The position numbers and the translations under genes are program-made. This document shows positions 25,944 to 35,900 of a stretch of DNA of 64,000 bases, piece by piece. The notes under the pieces were generated by a model. It did no database searches, had not been told where the DNA came from, and saw nothing but the letters and a program-made list of their open reading frames with translations. The first letter of the stretch is position 1. Each line of letters opens with the position of its first letter. The DNA is from Lewinellaceae bacterium (GTDB taxonomy: Bacteria; Bacteroidota; Bacteroidia; Chitinophagales; Saprospiraceae), in contig JACJYD010000005.1 in NCBI GenBank assembly GCA_020636275.1, positions 134,001-198,000 on the forward strand, given 5' to 3'.

Positions 25944-27002
25944 TTAAGCGATCGTCACATCCTTATCCAGATACACATCCTGGATGGCATTCAGCAGTTC
26001 CACGCCTTCCTTCATGGGTTTCTGGAAGGCTTTGCGGCCCGAGATCAGACCCATACCGCCGGCGCGCTTGTTGACCACGGCCGTGATGACGGCTTCCTGG
26101 AGGTCGGTAGCGCCTTTCGATTCGCCGCCGGAGTTGATCAGACCGATGCGTCCCATGTAGCAGCCGGCCACCTGGTAGCGGGCCAGGTCGATGGGATGCT
26201 CGGAGGTTAGTTTATCATAGACGATTTTGCTGGTCTTGGCGAAGTTGATGGCGGTGAAACCACCGTTATTGGTCGGTAGTTTCTGCTTGATGACGTCGGC
26301 CTGGATGGTCACGCCCAGGTGGTTGGCCTGGCTGGTGAGGTCGGCAGCGGTGTGGTAGTCGACGCCGTCTTTTTTGAAGGCGTTGTTGCGGGTGTAACAC
26401 CACAGGATCGTGGCCATACCAAGCTCGTGTGCGCGTTCGAACGCTTCGGCCACTTCGATGATCTGGCGGTTGCTTTCTTCCGAGCCGAAGTAGATGGTGG
26501 CGCCTACGGCAGCGGCGCCCATATTCCAGGCGTCCTCGACCGAGCCGAACATGATCTGGTCGTATTTATTCGGATAAGTGAGCAGTTCGTTGTGGTTGAT
26601 CTTGACGATGAAAGGGATCTTGTGTGCATATTTGCGCGACACAGCGGCCAACACGCCGAACGTAGAAGCTACAGCGTTGCAGCCCCCTTCGATGGCAAGG
26701 CGCACGATGTTTTCCGGGTCGAAGTAAATGGGGTTGGGAGCAAAAGAGGCCCCTGCGGTGTGCTCGATACCCTGGTCGACCGGCAGAATGGAAACGTAGC
26801 CCGAATCCGCCAAACGACCGTTGGACAGGATGCGCTGCAGGTTATTCAGCACCTGATTGCTGCGGTTGGTGCCCACCCAAAGACGATCGATCAGGTCGCC
26901 GCCCGGGATGTGAATGTCTTTCTTGTCGATCGTTTTACTCTGGTGTTCGAGGTAATACGCTGCCTGGTCGCCCAGGAGACTCGTGATCTTTTGATTTGCC
27001 AT
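25944..27002 (-). CDS. fbaB: Class I fructose-bisphosphate aldolase (DhnA/FbaB type)
   Basis: The 352-residue protein has the length of E. coli FbaB. Conserved stretches include PVDQGIEHTAGASF (substrate phosphate region), IPFIVKINHNELLTYP with the strand-borne lysine, and the C-terminal INSGGESKGATDLQEAV and GGMGLISGRKAFQ phosphate loop. It cleaves fructose 1,6-bisphosphate through a Schiff base in glycolysis or gluconeogenesis. The leader contains hairpin H13 starting 26 bp upstream of the ATG. Confidence 0.93.
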   Translation of the reverse strand: MANQKITSLLGDQAAYYLEHQSKTIDKKDIHIPGGDLIDRLWVGTNRSNQVLNNLQRILSNGRLADSGYVSILPVDQGIEHTAGASFAPNPIYFDPENIVRLAIEGGCNAVASTFGVLAAVSRKYAHKIPFIVKINHNELLTYPNKYDQIMFGSVEDAWNMGAAAVGATIYFGSEESNRQIIEVAEAFERAHELGMATILWCYTRNNAFKKDGVDYHTAADLTSQANHLGVTIQADVIKQKLPTNNGGFTAINFAKTSKIVYDKLTSEHPIDLARYQVAGCYMGRIGLINSGGESKGATDLQEAVITAVVNKRAGGMGLISGRKAFQKPMKEGVELLNAIQDVYLDKDVTIA

Positions 27003-27028
27003 GGTTAAAGTGAATTAAATGATTTTGG

Positions 27029-27057
27029 GAACACTGCGAGCGAAAGCCGCTGTGTTC
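27029..27057. repeat. Dispersed hairpin H13 in the aldolase leader
   Basis: GAACACTGCG (27029-27038) pairs with CGCTGTGTTC (27048-27057) with one T-T mismatch, loop AGCGAAAGC. The AACACTGC and GCCGCTGTGTT words are shared with H11 at 42546-42583. Confidence 0.7.
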
Positions 27058-27156
27058 ACAAACAAAAATTGTTCAACACGATCAATTTGGTATTATCCTG
27101 GTCAGGGAATTTGCAGGGCAAAGGTAGTGACTTTCCATCTCTTCTCCTCTTCTCCC

Positions 27157-27212
27157 CTTCAACTTTTCAACCCTTCAACTTTTCAACTTTTCAACTCTTC
27201 AACTCTTCAACT
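27157..27212. repeat. Octamer tandem repeat CTTCAACT x7
   Basis: Seven 8-base units (CTTCAACT with T/C variants) run from 27157 to 27212. They end 6 bp before the SET gene stop codon at 27218. It is a simple-sequence repeat that could vary in length. Confidence 0.75.
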
Positions 27213-27217
27213 CTCCA

Positions 27218-27616
27218 TCACCTCTTATAATTCGGCTGATGAAACCACACCGGCGACGGATCATCCGGGTCTCCATTATAATTGATGGTGATCTCCTCGC
27301 CGTCCTCGATGTCCCGAATCGTGTAAATATCGATGGTGTTTCGCTCGTAATCGAGCAGGTATTTGGCGTTGGGATGGTAAGAGTGGTTGTATAGCGATCC
27401 GTACCCCAGCGCGATGGCGGCCTGGTCTTGTTCGTCGCCCCAGAGGAAATAATAATCGTGCAGGTCGGTTTGGTGGATCTGCTTCATGTCGAATCCCGAA
27501 AGAATGATCACCGGACAGATCTCGATCAGGGAATCGGCCGGAATTTCATCGAGGGTGAAGACTCCCCGCCCACCCAATGGACTATCGCTAATATATAGAA
27601 ATGGCAACCGTTGCAT
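27218..27616 (-). CDS. Small SET-domain protein
   Basis: The 132-residue protein (from ATG 27616) carries the SET core. RGVFTLDEIPADSLIEICPV is the first motif, NHSYHPNAKY is the S-adenosylmethionine/lysine channel NHS motif, and EEITINYNG is the terminal E-x-x-x-x-Y motif. A protein-lysine methyltransferase is expected, with an unknown target, possibly a ribosomal or nucleoid protein. A TTG at 27631 overlaps the stop of the upstream RluA-type gene in the TTGA arrangement and is an alternative start. The two genes probably share a transcript. Confidence 0.85.
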   Translation of the reverse strand: MQRLPFLYISDSPLGGRGVFTLDEIPADSLIEICPVIILSGFDMKQIHQTDLHDYYFLWGDEQDQAAIALGYGSLYNHSYHPNAKYLLDYERNTIDIYTIRDIEDGEEITINYNGDPDDPSPVWFHQPNYKR

Positions 27617-27627
27617 AGTACGAATTT

Positions 27628-28272
27628 TCAAAAATCAGCAGGCGCTTCCACCCATAACTGTTCTCCGGATACCGGATCGGTAAAGCCCAATTTCCAGGCG
27701 TGCAGCGCAATGGCATCGGGTCGGAAAACACTGGTGGCGCCGTATTTTTCATCGCCTACGATCGGGCATCCAATGGCGGCGAGCTGCACCCGGATCTGGT
27801 GAAATTTTCCGGTATGGGGCCGCACCTCCAGCAGTGCTCTTCCATGGGGCAGGGTCTTTCTCAGCTCGTAACTCAGACTGCAAAGAAAGGCCCCGGCAGC
27901 CGGGCCCGGCCTGACGATGGCGCGTTTCTCCTTTTGATCTTTGCTGATCCAGTGTTCCAGCGTCCCGAAAGTCTCATCCGGGACCTGCTCTACGACGGCG
28001 AGGTAGATCTTCTCCACACTTCGCTGCTCGAACTGCCGGTTCAATTCCCTCAATACGCTTTTTTTCTTTGCGATCAACAAGACCCCGCTCACCGGGCGGT
28101 CGAGCCGGTGTACGATACCGGCATAGGGCTTTTTTACCGTAGCAGCCAGGTAATCCAGGGCCCACTCTTCTATAGAGGGATAGCCGTGCGGATCGCGCTC
28201 TACCACGATGCCGCCCGGCTTGTTGATGACCAACAGGTGAGGCGATTCATACAGAATAGGAACCAAGGACAT
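27628..28272 (-). CDS. RluA-family pseudouridine synthase
   Basis: The 214-residue protein (from ATG 28272, MSLVPILYE) has the RluA signature HRLDRPVSG with the catalytic Asp. Further matches are the start YESPHLLVINKPGG and the late EVRPHTGKFHQIRVQLA block. It lacks an N-terminal S4 domain, as in RluA/RluC-like short forms, so it isomerises uridine in rRNA or tRNA at an undetermined site. The upstream extension to 28329 is in frame but lacks family features. It overlaps or abuts the SET gene. Confidence 0.9.
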   Translation of the reverse strand: MSLVPILYESPHLLVINKPGGIVVERDPHGYPSIEEWALDYLAATVKKPYAGIVHRLDRPVSGVLLIAKKKSVLRELNRQFEQRSVEKIYLAVVEQVPDETFGTLEHWISKDQKEKRAIVRPGPAAGAFLCSLSYELRKTLPHGRALLEVRPHTGKFHQIRVQLAAIGCPIVGDEKYGATSVFRPDAIALHAWKLGFTDPVSGEQLWVEAPADF

Positions 28273-28345
28273 GCCCGGATTTTTTATCAGAAAATGCAAA
28301 TCTATTCTGTTAATCCCAATATTTAGCAATCCAATAAAAAAAGGA

Positions 28346-28369
28346 GCGGCGCTTCATTTGAAGCGCCGC
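28346..28369 (-). terminator. Terminator after the FN3/T9SS protein gene
   Basis: GCGGCGCTTCA (28346-28356) pairs with TGAAGCGCCGC (28359-28369). On the minus strand a T-run (complement of 28334-28342) follows. Confidence 0.8.
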
Positions 28370-28381
28370 CAAGTTTACCCC

Positions 28382-29659
28382 CTAATCCAGCAGGCTAAAC
28401 CGCCTGCTTTGGATCTCCTCGCCGGATCGAACTACGACCTGGTACATGCCCCTTTGCAATCCCGTAGTCGGGATCTGGATGGCTCCCGGGCTGCTGGCCG
28501 GGATCTCCATCGTTCGGTAGAGGTGCCCTTGCAGGTCGTAAAGCTGGATCCATACTATTTTTGAACTTTCTGTTTGTCTAACCGAAAGCTGGATGGATTC
28601 TCCGCTGACTGCCGGGTTGGGCGTGAGCGACACATCCATGGTTTCTACTTCCTCTTGTTGTGGAGCGAGTTGGAAAAAGGAGGGAGCGCCTCCGTTCCCG
28701 GTGAAGTTTTGGGTGGAGAAAAACACCCAGTCTGTATTGGCGCTGTTGTTCCCTCCGCTGCATTTGGTTTTTACCTTGACCTGATAATGCCCGCCTGCTG
28801 CCAACCCGGTAACCGTTACCTGATTATCGGAGAGGATGGTCTCCCAGTTGAAAGCGGGGGTGTTCTCATCGTCTTCCACTTGCACTTCATAACCTTGTGC
28901 CCCGGCTACAGGATCCCAGCTGATCAGAGCGCTGTTGGTGGAAATGTCGAGTACCATCAGGCCGGAAGGCGTATCGCAGGCGCCGCCATTATTGCCGCCG
29001 TTGTCGTCACCTCCCCCGGTATTTCCTCCCCCAACTCCGCCCATAGAGAAGAAGGCCCAGGAGGAAAAATCGCTGGAGTTGCTGCCGCATTGGGTTTTTA
29101 CCTTGAATTTGTAAAGTCCGTTAGGCGCCAGCCCGGCAACATCGGCAAAGGGTTCGGTCGTTAGAAATTCCTGCATAAAGAAAGTGGTGTTTTCTTCGCT
29201 CTCTACCTCCACTTTGTAGAGCAGGGCGCCGGGAATCGGTTCCCAGCTCAGGGAAGCGTTGCCATTGGCATCCAGGGTAGCGGAAAGCAGGCTGGGAACT
29301 CCACAAGCCCCGCCGGTGCTTCCGCTTCCACTGGTGGTAAAAAACTGGAATTCAGACCAGGATGCCTTTTCCCCGCCACAAATGGTGCGCACTTTGAATT
29401 TGTACACGCCACCTGCGACCAGGTTGCCCAGGGTGTAGGAGTTGTCCGGCAGGCTAAGCCAGAACGCAAACGGCGCAGCTCCTTCTTCTAATTCGGCTTT
29501 CATTTGGTAGTGTGTGGCATCTGTCATGGCATCCCAACTGAGTAATACTTCGGTATCGCTTACCGGTGTGACCATCAATCCGGTTACTTCGGGACAATTG
29601 GCCCAGGTAGTCGTGATGGCAAGGGTCAAGATCAGGCTGAGGTTGTAGATCCTTTTCAT
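28382..29659 (-). CDS. Secreted fibronectin type III repeat protein with T9SS type A sorting domain
   Basis: The protein has 425 residues from ATG 29659, where a proper signal peptide begins (MKRIYNLSLILTLAITTTWA). Three FN3 domains follow (about 20-115, 120-220, 230-335), each with the W-D/E-P...Y-x-V-x-V pattern and linked by Gly/Ser/Asn-rich segments. The C-terminal 80 residues (LTPNPAVSGESIQLSV to RRFSLLD) are a type A sorting domain. Export through the outer membrane by T9SS is expected. The gene lies just downstream of, and on the same strand as, the giant T9SS protein, but hairpin H7 intervenes. Confidence 0.9.
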   Translation of the reverse strand: MKRIYNLSLILTLAITTTWANCPEVTGLMVTPVSDTEVLLSWDAMTDATHYQMKAELEEGAAPFAFWLSLPDNSYTLGNLVAGGVYKFKVRTICGGEKASWSEFQFFTTSGSGSTGGACGVPSLLSATLDANGNASLSWEPIPGALLYKVEVESEENTTFFMQEFLTTEPFADVAGLAPNGLYKFKVKTQCGSNSSDFSSWAFFSMGGVGGGNTGGGDDNGGNNGGACDTPSGLMVLDISTNSALISWDPVAGAQGYEVQVEDDENTPAFNWETILSDNQVTVTGLAAGGHYQVKVKTKCSGGNNSANTDWVFFSTQNFTGNGGAPSFFQLAPQQEEVETMDVSLTPNPAVSGESIQLSVRQTESSKIVWIQLYDLQGHLYRTMEIPASSPGAIQIPTTGLQRGMYQVVVRSGEEIQSRRFSLLD

Positions 29660-29866
29660 GGTTTGTTGTTTTTTTTGGTTAGAAATGTGATGGGTGTTCC
29701 ATCTGGTGACCCTACAAATATGGCACTGAAAAACAGCCCTTGCCAACTCAGACTGACCGAATGGGAAAATGGAAGTACTGGACGGGAAAAAACACCCGCT
29801 CCATCCATTGACTGAATCCTTGTGTTCCAAAATTTTTTAGGAAAGCCCTGATCTGAGGTAGTTATT

Positions 29867-29942
29867 GCGGCTGTGCCGCCATGGGTGATTATTTTGAATT
29901 GGTGGTTTTAGCGCTTGGGGCGCTAAAAACCACCAATTCAAA
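29867..29942. repeat. Dispersed hairpin H7 with an adjacent mini-hairpin
   Basis: A mini-hairpin GCGGC-TGT-GCCGC at 29867-29879 is followed by H7. Its arms 29893-29914 and 29920-29942 pair over 22 bases with one bulged base around TTGGG. It lies directly after the giant surface-protein gene and may terminate it; the remaining part of the 290 bp gap holds nothing else obvious. Confidence 0.75.
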
Positions 29943-29952
29943 TAGGAACCTC

Positions 29953-32900
29953 TTACCGCACCAACGTCACGCCCCCTTTTACGATCTCCGTCTCTCCGTC
30001 GATGAACTCCACTTCGATATAGAAAACGTATACGCCTACGTCCATCAAATGATCCTGGAAATACCCGTCCCATCCGTAGGTCGGATCGTTGGGTTGGAAA
30101 TTGCCGGCCCGGTAGAGCAGGCTGCCCCAACGGTTGTATACCTGAAACTCCCGGATCTCCCGTACTTCCTTCCCGGCAAAGACCATAAACCGGTCGTTGA
30201 TCCCGTCGCCGTTGGGGGAGAAGGTGTTGGGTACGTATAGGCGCCGCGCTTTCTGCACCTGAACGGAAAGTATATCTGTGACCGGACACCCATCCGCATC
30301 CAGGGCCGTCACCGTGTAGGTGATGTTCTCCTGCGGGTTTTCCAGCAACACGGTTATACAGGTGTCGCAGTCCAGGTAGGTGCCGGGCTGCCAAAGGATC
30401 TCCACGATGGGGAAGTTGGCCGAAGCCGCCAGCGTGATGCTCTCGCCCAGGTCCAGCTGAATATCCGGCCCCAGATCGAGAATGGGCTGCGCTTTTGACG
30501 GGATGACAATGTTGAGATAGTATAGCTCCCCGTTGCTATCCTGGATCACCACCTGGTAGGTCCCGGCCGACAGGCCGTTCAACGCAAACGGGAAGGCATC
30601 GATGGGTTCGAAGAAAATGCCGTCGAGGGAAATAGAGTAGGGGGGCTTGCCGCCGTTGATGGCGTCGATCAGCAATTGTCCGTCCTGGAACCCATAGCAT
30701 CCGGGGGCCACCGTGGTGTATAACGCTTCGAAATTTTCGAAGAAAAGCTGAATGGTCACCGTCGAATCGCAACCCTGAAAGCTGCTGTTGATCAGTACTT
30801 CCGTGCCGGCAGGATGGCCTTCGTCGTAGACGGTCCCGTTCACCACGATCGATCCGCCGGAGGACAAGGTGTCAATCAGCTGATATTCGACCGGTTGCAA
30901 AAAGGTCAGCGCAACCGTCAGTGTGGAGTCGCAACCGTTGAAACTTCCTCCCGGAAATAGCGCTGTTCCGGAGGGATTGTTCACATCGTAAACCGTACCG
31001 TTGATCAACAGGACATCCTCGGCACAGAGCACATCGGTCAACAGGCCGGTGGCCGGCGGATAAAATCCCAGCGATATGACGATCGTCGAGTCGCAACCCA
31101 GGTAATTGCCGTTCGGAAGGAGCTCTGTGCCCGAAGGGTTATTTTGATCGTAGGTCACCCCATTGACCACCATAAATTCCCCTTCACATAAAGTCGCCGT
31201 CACTTGCGAGGTGGATGCGGGGAAGAAATTCAATGATACGGTGATCGTCGAATCGCAACCCGTATAGCTTCCATTGGTCACCACCTCGACGCCGCTCGGG
31301 TTATTCTGATCGTAAACGGTTCCGTTCACGATCACGCTTTCGCCTTCGCACAGGTCTTGCACCAGCGAAAAAGTGGAGGGTGGGTAAAAACTCAGGTCCA
31401 CGTTGATGGTCGAGTCGCAACCCAGATAATTACCGTTCGGAAGGAGCTCCGTGCCCGAAGGGTTATTTTGATCGTAGGTCACCCCATTGACCACCATAAA
31501 TTCTCCTTCACATAAAGTCGCTGCCACTTGCGAGGTGGATGCGGGGAAGAAATTCAACGATACGGTGATCGTCGAATCGCAACCCGTATAGCTTCCATTG
31601 GTCACCACCTCGACGCCGCTCGGGTTATTCTGATCGTAAACGGTTCCGTTCACGATCACGCTTTCGCCTTCGCACAGGTCTTGCACAAGGGAGAAGGTGG
31701 AAGGTGGATAAAAACTCAGGTCCACGATTACGATCGAGTCGCAGCCGTTAGCGCTGCCCCCTGCGATAACCTCCGTTCCGGAAGGGTTGGAGGCATCGAA
31801 TACTGCTCCGTTGACGGTGAGGCTTTCCCCGTCGCAAAGGGTTTGTACAATGCTGTTTTGGGAAACGAAGAAATAACTGAGCGCTACCGTAACTATGCTG
31901 TCACACCCGTTTAAACTCCCGTTCGGGATCACCTCCGTTCCTACCGGATTTGCTTCGTTGTACACCACATTGTTGACCAGCAGTTCTTCGCCCGGACAAA
32001 GGGTAAGGTCGAGCAACGCAGCGGCTTCCGGCAGCACCGTCACTTCGATGGGGTCCATCGAGGCAAGGGATTCCGCACAGATCTCGTCCGACATGCTCAA
32101 GGGCTGAATGGAAATAGTCCCGCTGCTCATGCTGTAGTCGGCCGGGCAGATATTAAGAATATAGAGGCCGGCAGAATTAAATTCGAGGGTGTCGGTGAGG
32201 GTAAACAGACCCGCGGTCAATTGATATTCGAAAATGGGCGCGGTGGAAATGGTGATTTCCAGGTCGAAGCAATCGTTCTCGCATAGGGTAGCGCCCGGTC
32301 CGAGGAGAATATCCAATTGGGAAAAGACCACCTCTACTCCCGGCGTTACGGAAAGACAGGGATCGGTGAGGTCTACATTCCCCGTCCCGTCGTCGTTGCC
32401 GGCGATGACGGAAATGTAATAGGACGAATAGGGGGTGGCATTGGTCGGATAGTTGAATAGGCCGGTATTGCTGATATCCAGGATATTCCCCAGCACATTC
32501 CCCGCATTGTCGTGCAGCACGTACTGGATCAGGTCGTTGCCGTCGAGCATGGCGTCGTTGTTGAAGTAGGGCGCTGCGTCGAACGAATCGCCTTCGCAGA
32601 TCTGAAACGGTCCGGCCCCCGTATCCATACTACCCGCATCGGTAAAACAGTTGCAAAAAACCGTTCCGGCCAACACCACTGGCCCGCAGCCGTTGGCATC
32701 GTCCAACGAAAAGGTGTAGGGATTCCCCGTGTCGATGGGCCCGGATTGAAAGAGGGTATCCACCGGCAATCCGTTTACGGTATAGGTGCCGGGTACTCCG
32801 CCCTCTATTTCAAAACTGATGGTGTAGAACAGGTTAGACGGATCGCAGGTTTCGGTAAAATTGACGGAGATAGGTGGGTTCAGGACTTCCACAAAGGTGG

Positions 32901-35900
32901 TTGCCGCCAGACTGCAGGTGTCATTGGGGGTAAATGTGAGCACGATCGTGTCGCTCAGCCCGCTGGGGTTGAATTCCATGCCCATTACCCCTTCTCCCGT
33001 CCAAACGCCGTCGGGATAATTTGGGTCCTGCAGGGTGCTCAGGTCCAGAACAGGCGCCGAATCGCATAGGGTGGTATTTCCGAGTACGGGCTGTCCCCCC
33101 GCCGTGACATGGATGGTAGTATTTGCCGAATTGGCACAGGACCCCGCGGGGGTGAAGGTCAACGGCACATCCCCGCCTTGGCCCGCGGGGTCGAAGGTCG
33201 AACCGGTCACCCCCGGCCCCGACCAGGTTCCACTCGGGTAAAGGGTATCTTGCAGAATGGTAAGGTCGAACAGACCGTCGATCTCGCAAATGGCGGCATT
33301 GCTCAGCGTCGGCGTGCCGGAGGGGACAACGACCAGGGTCGTGAAGGTCGTATCCACGCAAAAGGCGTTCACGGCATAGCTCAAAACCACGTTGCCTGCC
33401 TGCCCGGCAGGATCAAAGGTCGTGCCGCTCACACCGGGTCCCGACCAGGCGCCTCCCGGAAAGTTGGGATCTTCCAGGGTGGTCAGATCGAACAAGGTGT
33501 CGATGTCGCACATCGTAGCAGTACCGAGCTCGGGCAGGGCCAGGATCTGTACCCATACCGTCGTCGTACCGGCTGCCGTACAGTAGGCGGAGGGCGTAAA
33601 GGTCAGGGTGACCAAGGTGTCTGTAGAAAATAAGGTTGGATCGAAAAGCGTATCTGTCACACCCGGACCCGACCAGGATCCTTCTGCGAAATTGGGATCC
33701 TGAAGGCTCGTGAGGTCCAGAGGCGGGGCATTGCTGCACAGGGTGTCGCCTCCCAATGCCGGAACATCGGGCTCGTTGACCAGAATGTCGGCTACGCCCG
33801 GGTTGGCGCAGAAGCCCACCGGAGTGAACACCAGGGGCACGGTTCCGCTTTGTCCGCTTGGATCGAAGGTCGTCCCACTAACCCCGGGGCCACCCCATTC
33901 CCCGTCGGGAAAATTGGGATCCTGGAGAAGCGTCAGGTCGATGGGCGGATCGGTTTGACAGAGGGTGTCTACGCCCAATACCGGCGTTCCCGATGGTAAA
34001 ATATCGATGGTGGTATTGGCGGCACTGCCGCAGGTAGCGGGCGTAAAGGTGATCGTTTGGGTTCCCGAAAGTCCGGCGGGGTCGAAGGTGTTGTTGCTGA
34101 CGCCGGGGCCGCTCCAGGTCCCTTCCGGGAAATCGGGATCGAGCAGAATACTCAGGTCGAGCGGCGGATCGTCGTTGCAAACGGTCGTGCTCCCCAGGAA
34201 AGGCATGCCGCCGGGACTGACGACGATGGTGACGGCCAGGGTCTGCTGGCAGTTGTTGCCTCCGTTGGCGAAAGCGTAGTAAGTAGTGGTGGTAGCAGGC
34301 GAAACCACGGAATTGATCTCATTACCGGCGGTAGGCGGCAAGCCCGTGTGGAAGGTAATCGGAATGGTGCCGGGCGGGTTATTCAGGTCCGTCACCACCG
34401 TATCGAGGTCGATCGATTCTCCGATGCAGATCAACGTATCGCCCGTAATCGCCAGGTTGGGCGGATCGATGATGGTGACCAGCAATACCGGAGGGTTGGA
34501 AAAGTTGACGGTACACAGGCTGTTTTGTGCCAGGGTGGCGGAGGTGAGGATGAAGGGGGTTGTTTGGTTGATGGTAAAATTGGCCGTTGCCCCCGTGGCC
34601 AGATTTTGCCCGTTGAAAGTCTGCGAGCCGTAGAGCAGGGTGATATTGTACAGGTTGTTGCTTGGAAAGAAGAAGGTCACCGTCACGGTCGTCGAGCCGC
34701 AGGCGATGGTGGGGTTTACGGTAATAAAGGTATTGGCGATGGTGGGGTTGGGCACGACGGTCAGGGTGATCGGCACCGGCGCCGAGGTACAGGGGCCGCC
34801 GGTAACTGTGGCATAGATCACCCCCGGGCCGCCCACGTAATTGGACGGATTGGAAATGGGAACGGTGGCGTTGGGATCGATCCAGAAATTGACCGGCTGA
34901 CCGCTGTTGCCGTTGATGATGCTGTTGAGGGTGGTCAGGTTGTAGGCGCCTTGCCCATTGCCCTGGTTACACCCTGCCAGCGAAGCGGGGAAGGCTACCG
35001 GAACGGGCAGTACGATCAGCGTGACCGGCACCGGACTGGAGGAACAGGGTCCCGAGGAGACCACCGCATAGACCGTTCCAGGGCCCGAGGTATAGGCCGA
35101 CGGGTTGGGCACGGGAATGGTGCCCGCGGCGTTGAGGTACCAGGAAACGGGGTTGCCGGTATTTCCGTTGACAACGCTGTTCACGCTGGTCAGGTTGAAA
35201 GTGGCCTGGCCGTTTCCCTGGTTGCAGGCGCTGATGGAAGTGGGATTGGCGGTGGGCCCCGCCGTAATGTTGAGTGGAAACGTATAGGTGAGGGATTCCG
35301 GGAACTGGGGCCCCGAACAACCCCCTTCGGTGTAGAGCTGGCTGTTGCTGATCGTCGCCGTGACCACGGCGTTCACCGTACCGGCGCCCGTGCCGGTGAT
35401 GGTGACACTGCTCATATTGGAACTCCCCTGGACGCTGACGCTACCGCTTCCGGTGAATGACCAGCTAAAGGAGTTGGAGGTGCAGGAATTGGTGTTCGGC
35501 AGGGTCAGGGTGATGGTCTGCCCCGTGCAAATCGTTTGCGGGGAGGCCGTCGGGTTGGGTATGCAAGCGGCGTTCACGGTTTCAAAAATGCTTTCGGGCG
35601 GACGCCGGAGCGAACCGATCCACTGGGCATTGTCGCAGTTGTTGGGTTTGCCGGGCGATTGGGTCGAACTGGCTGTGAAACTCGCAAAGTTGGCCACGTT
35701 GGTGTAGTCGTCGCTGACCGTGTTGCGAAACTGGTAGGTCATATTTCCCCCTGAAGCGGCGAGTTGAAGGCCGTAAGGGCCCCCGTCAAATTGCGGCTGA
35801 GGCGTACAACCCGAAGTGGAGGTCGTTCCGTAGGAGAGGCCGTGAAAAAAGTTGGCGTTTGCATCGCGGGTCTGGAAACCATCGCCTTCATTCCGCAAGC

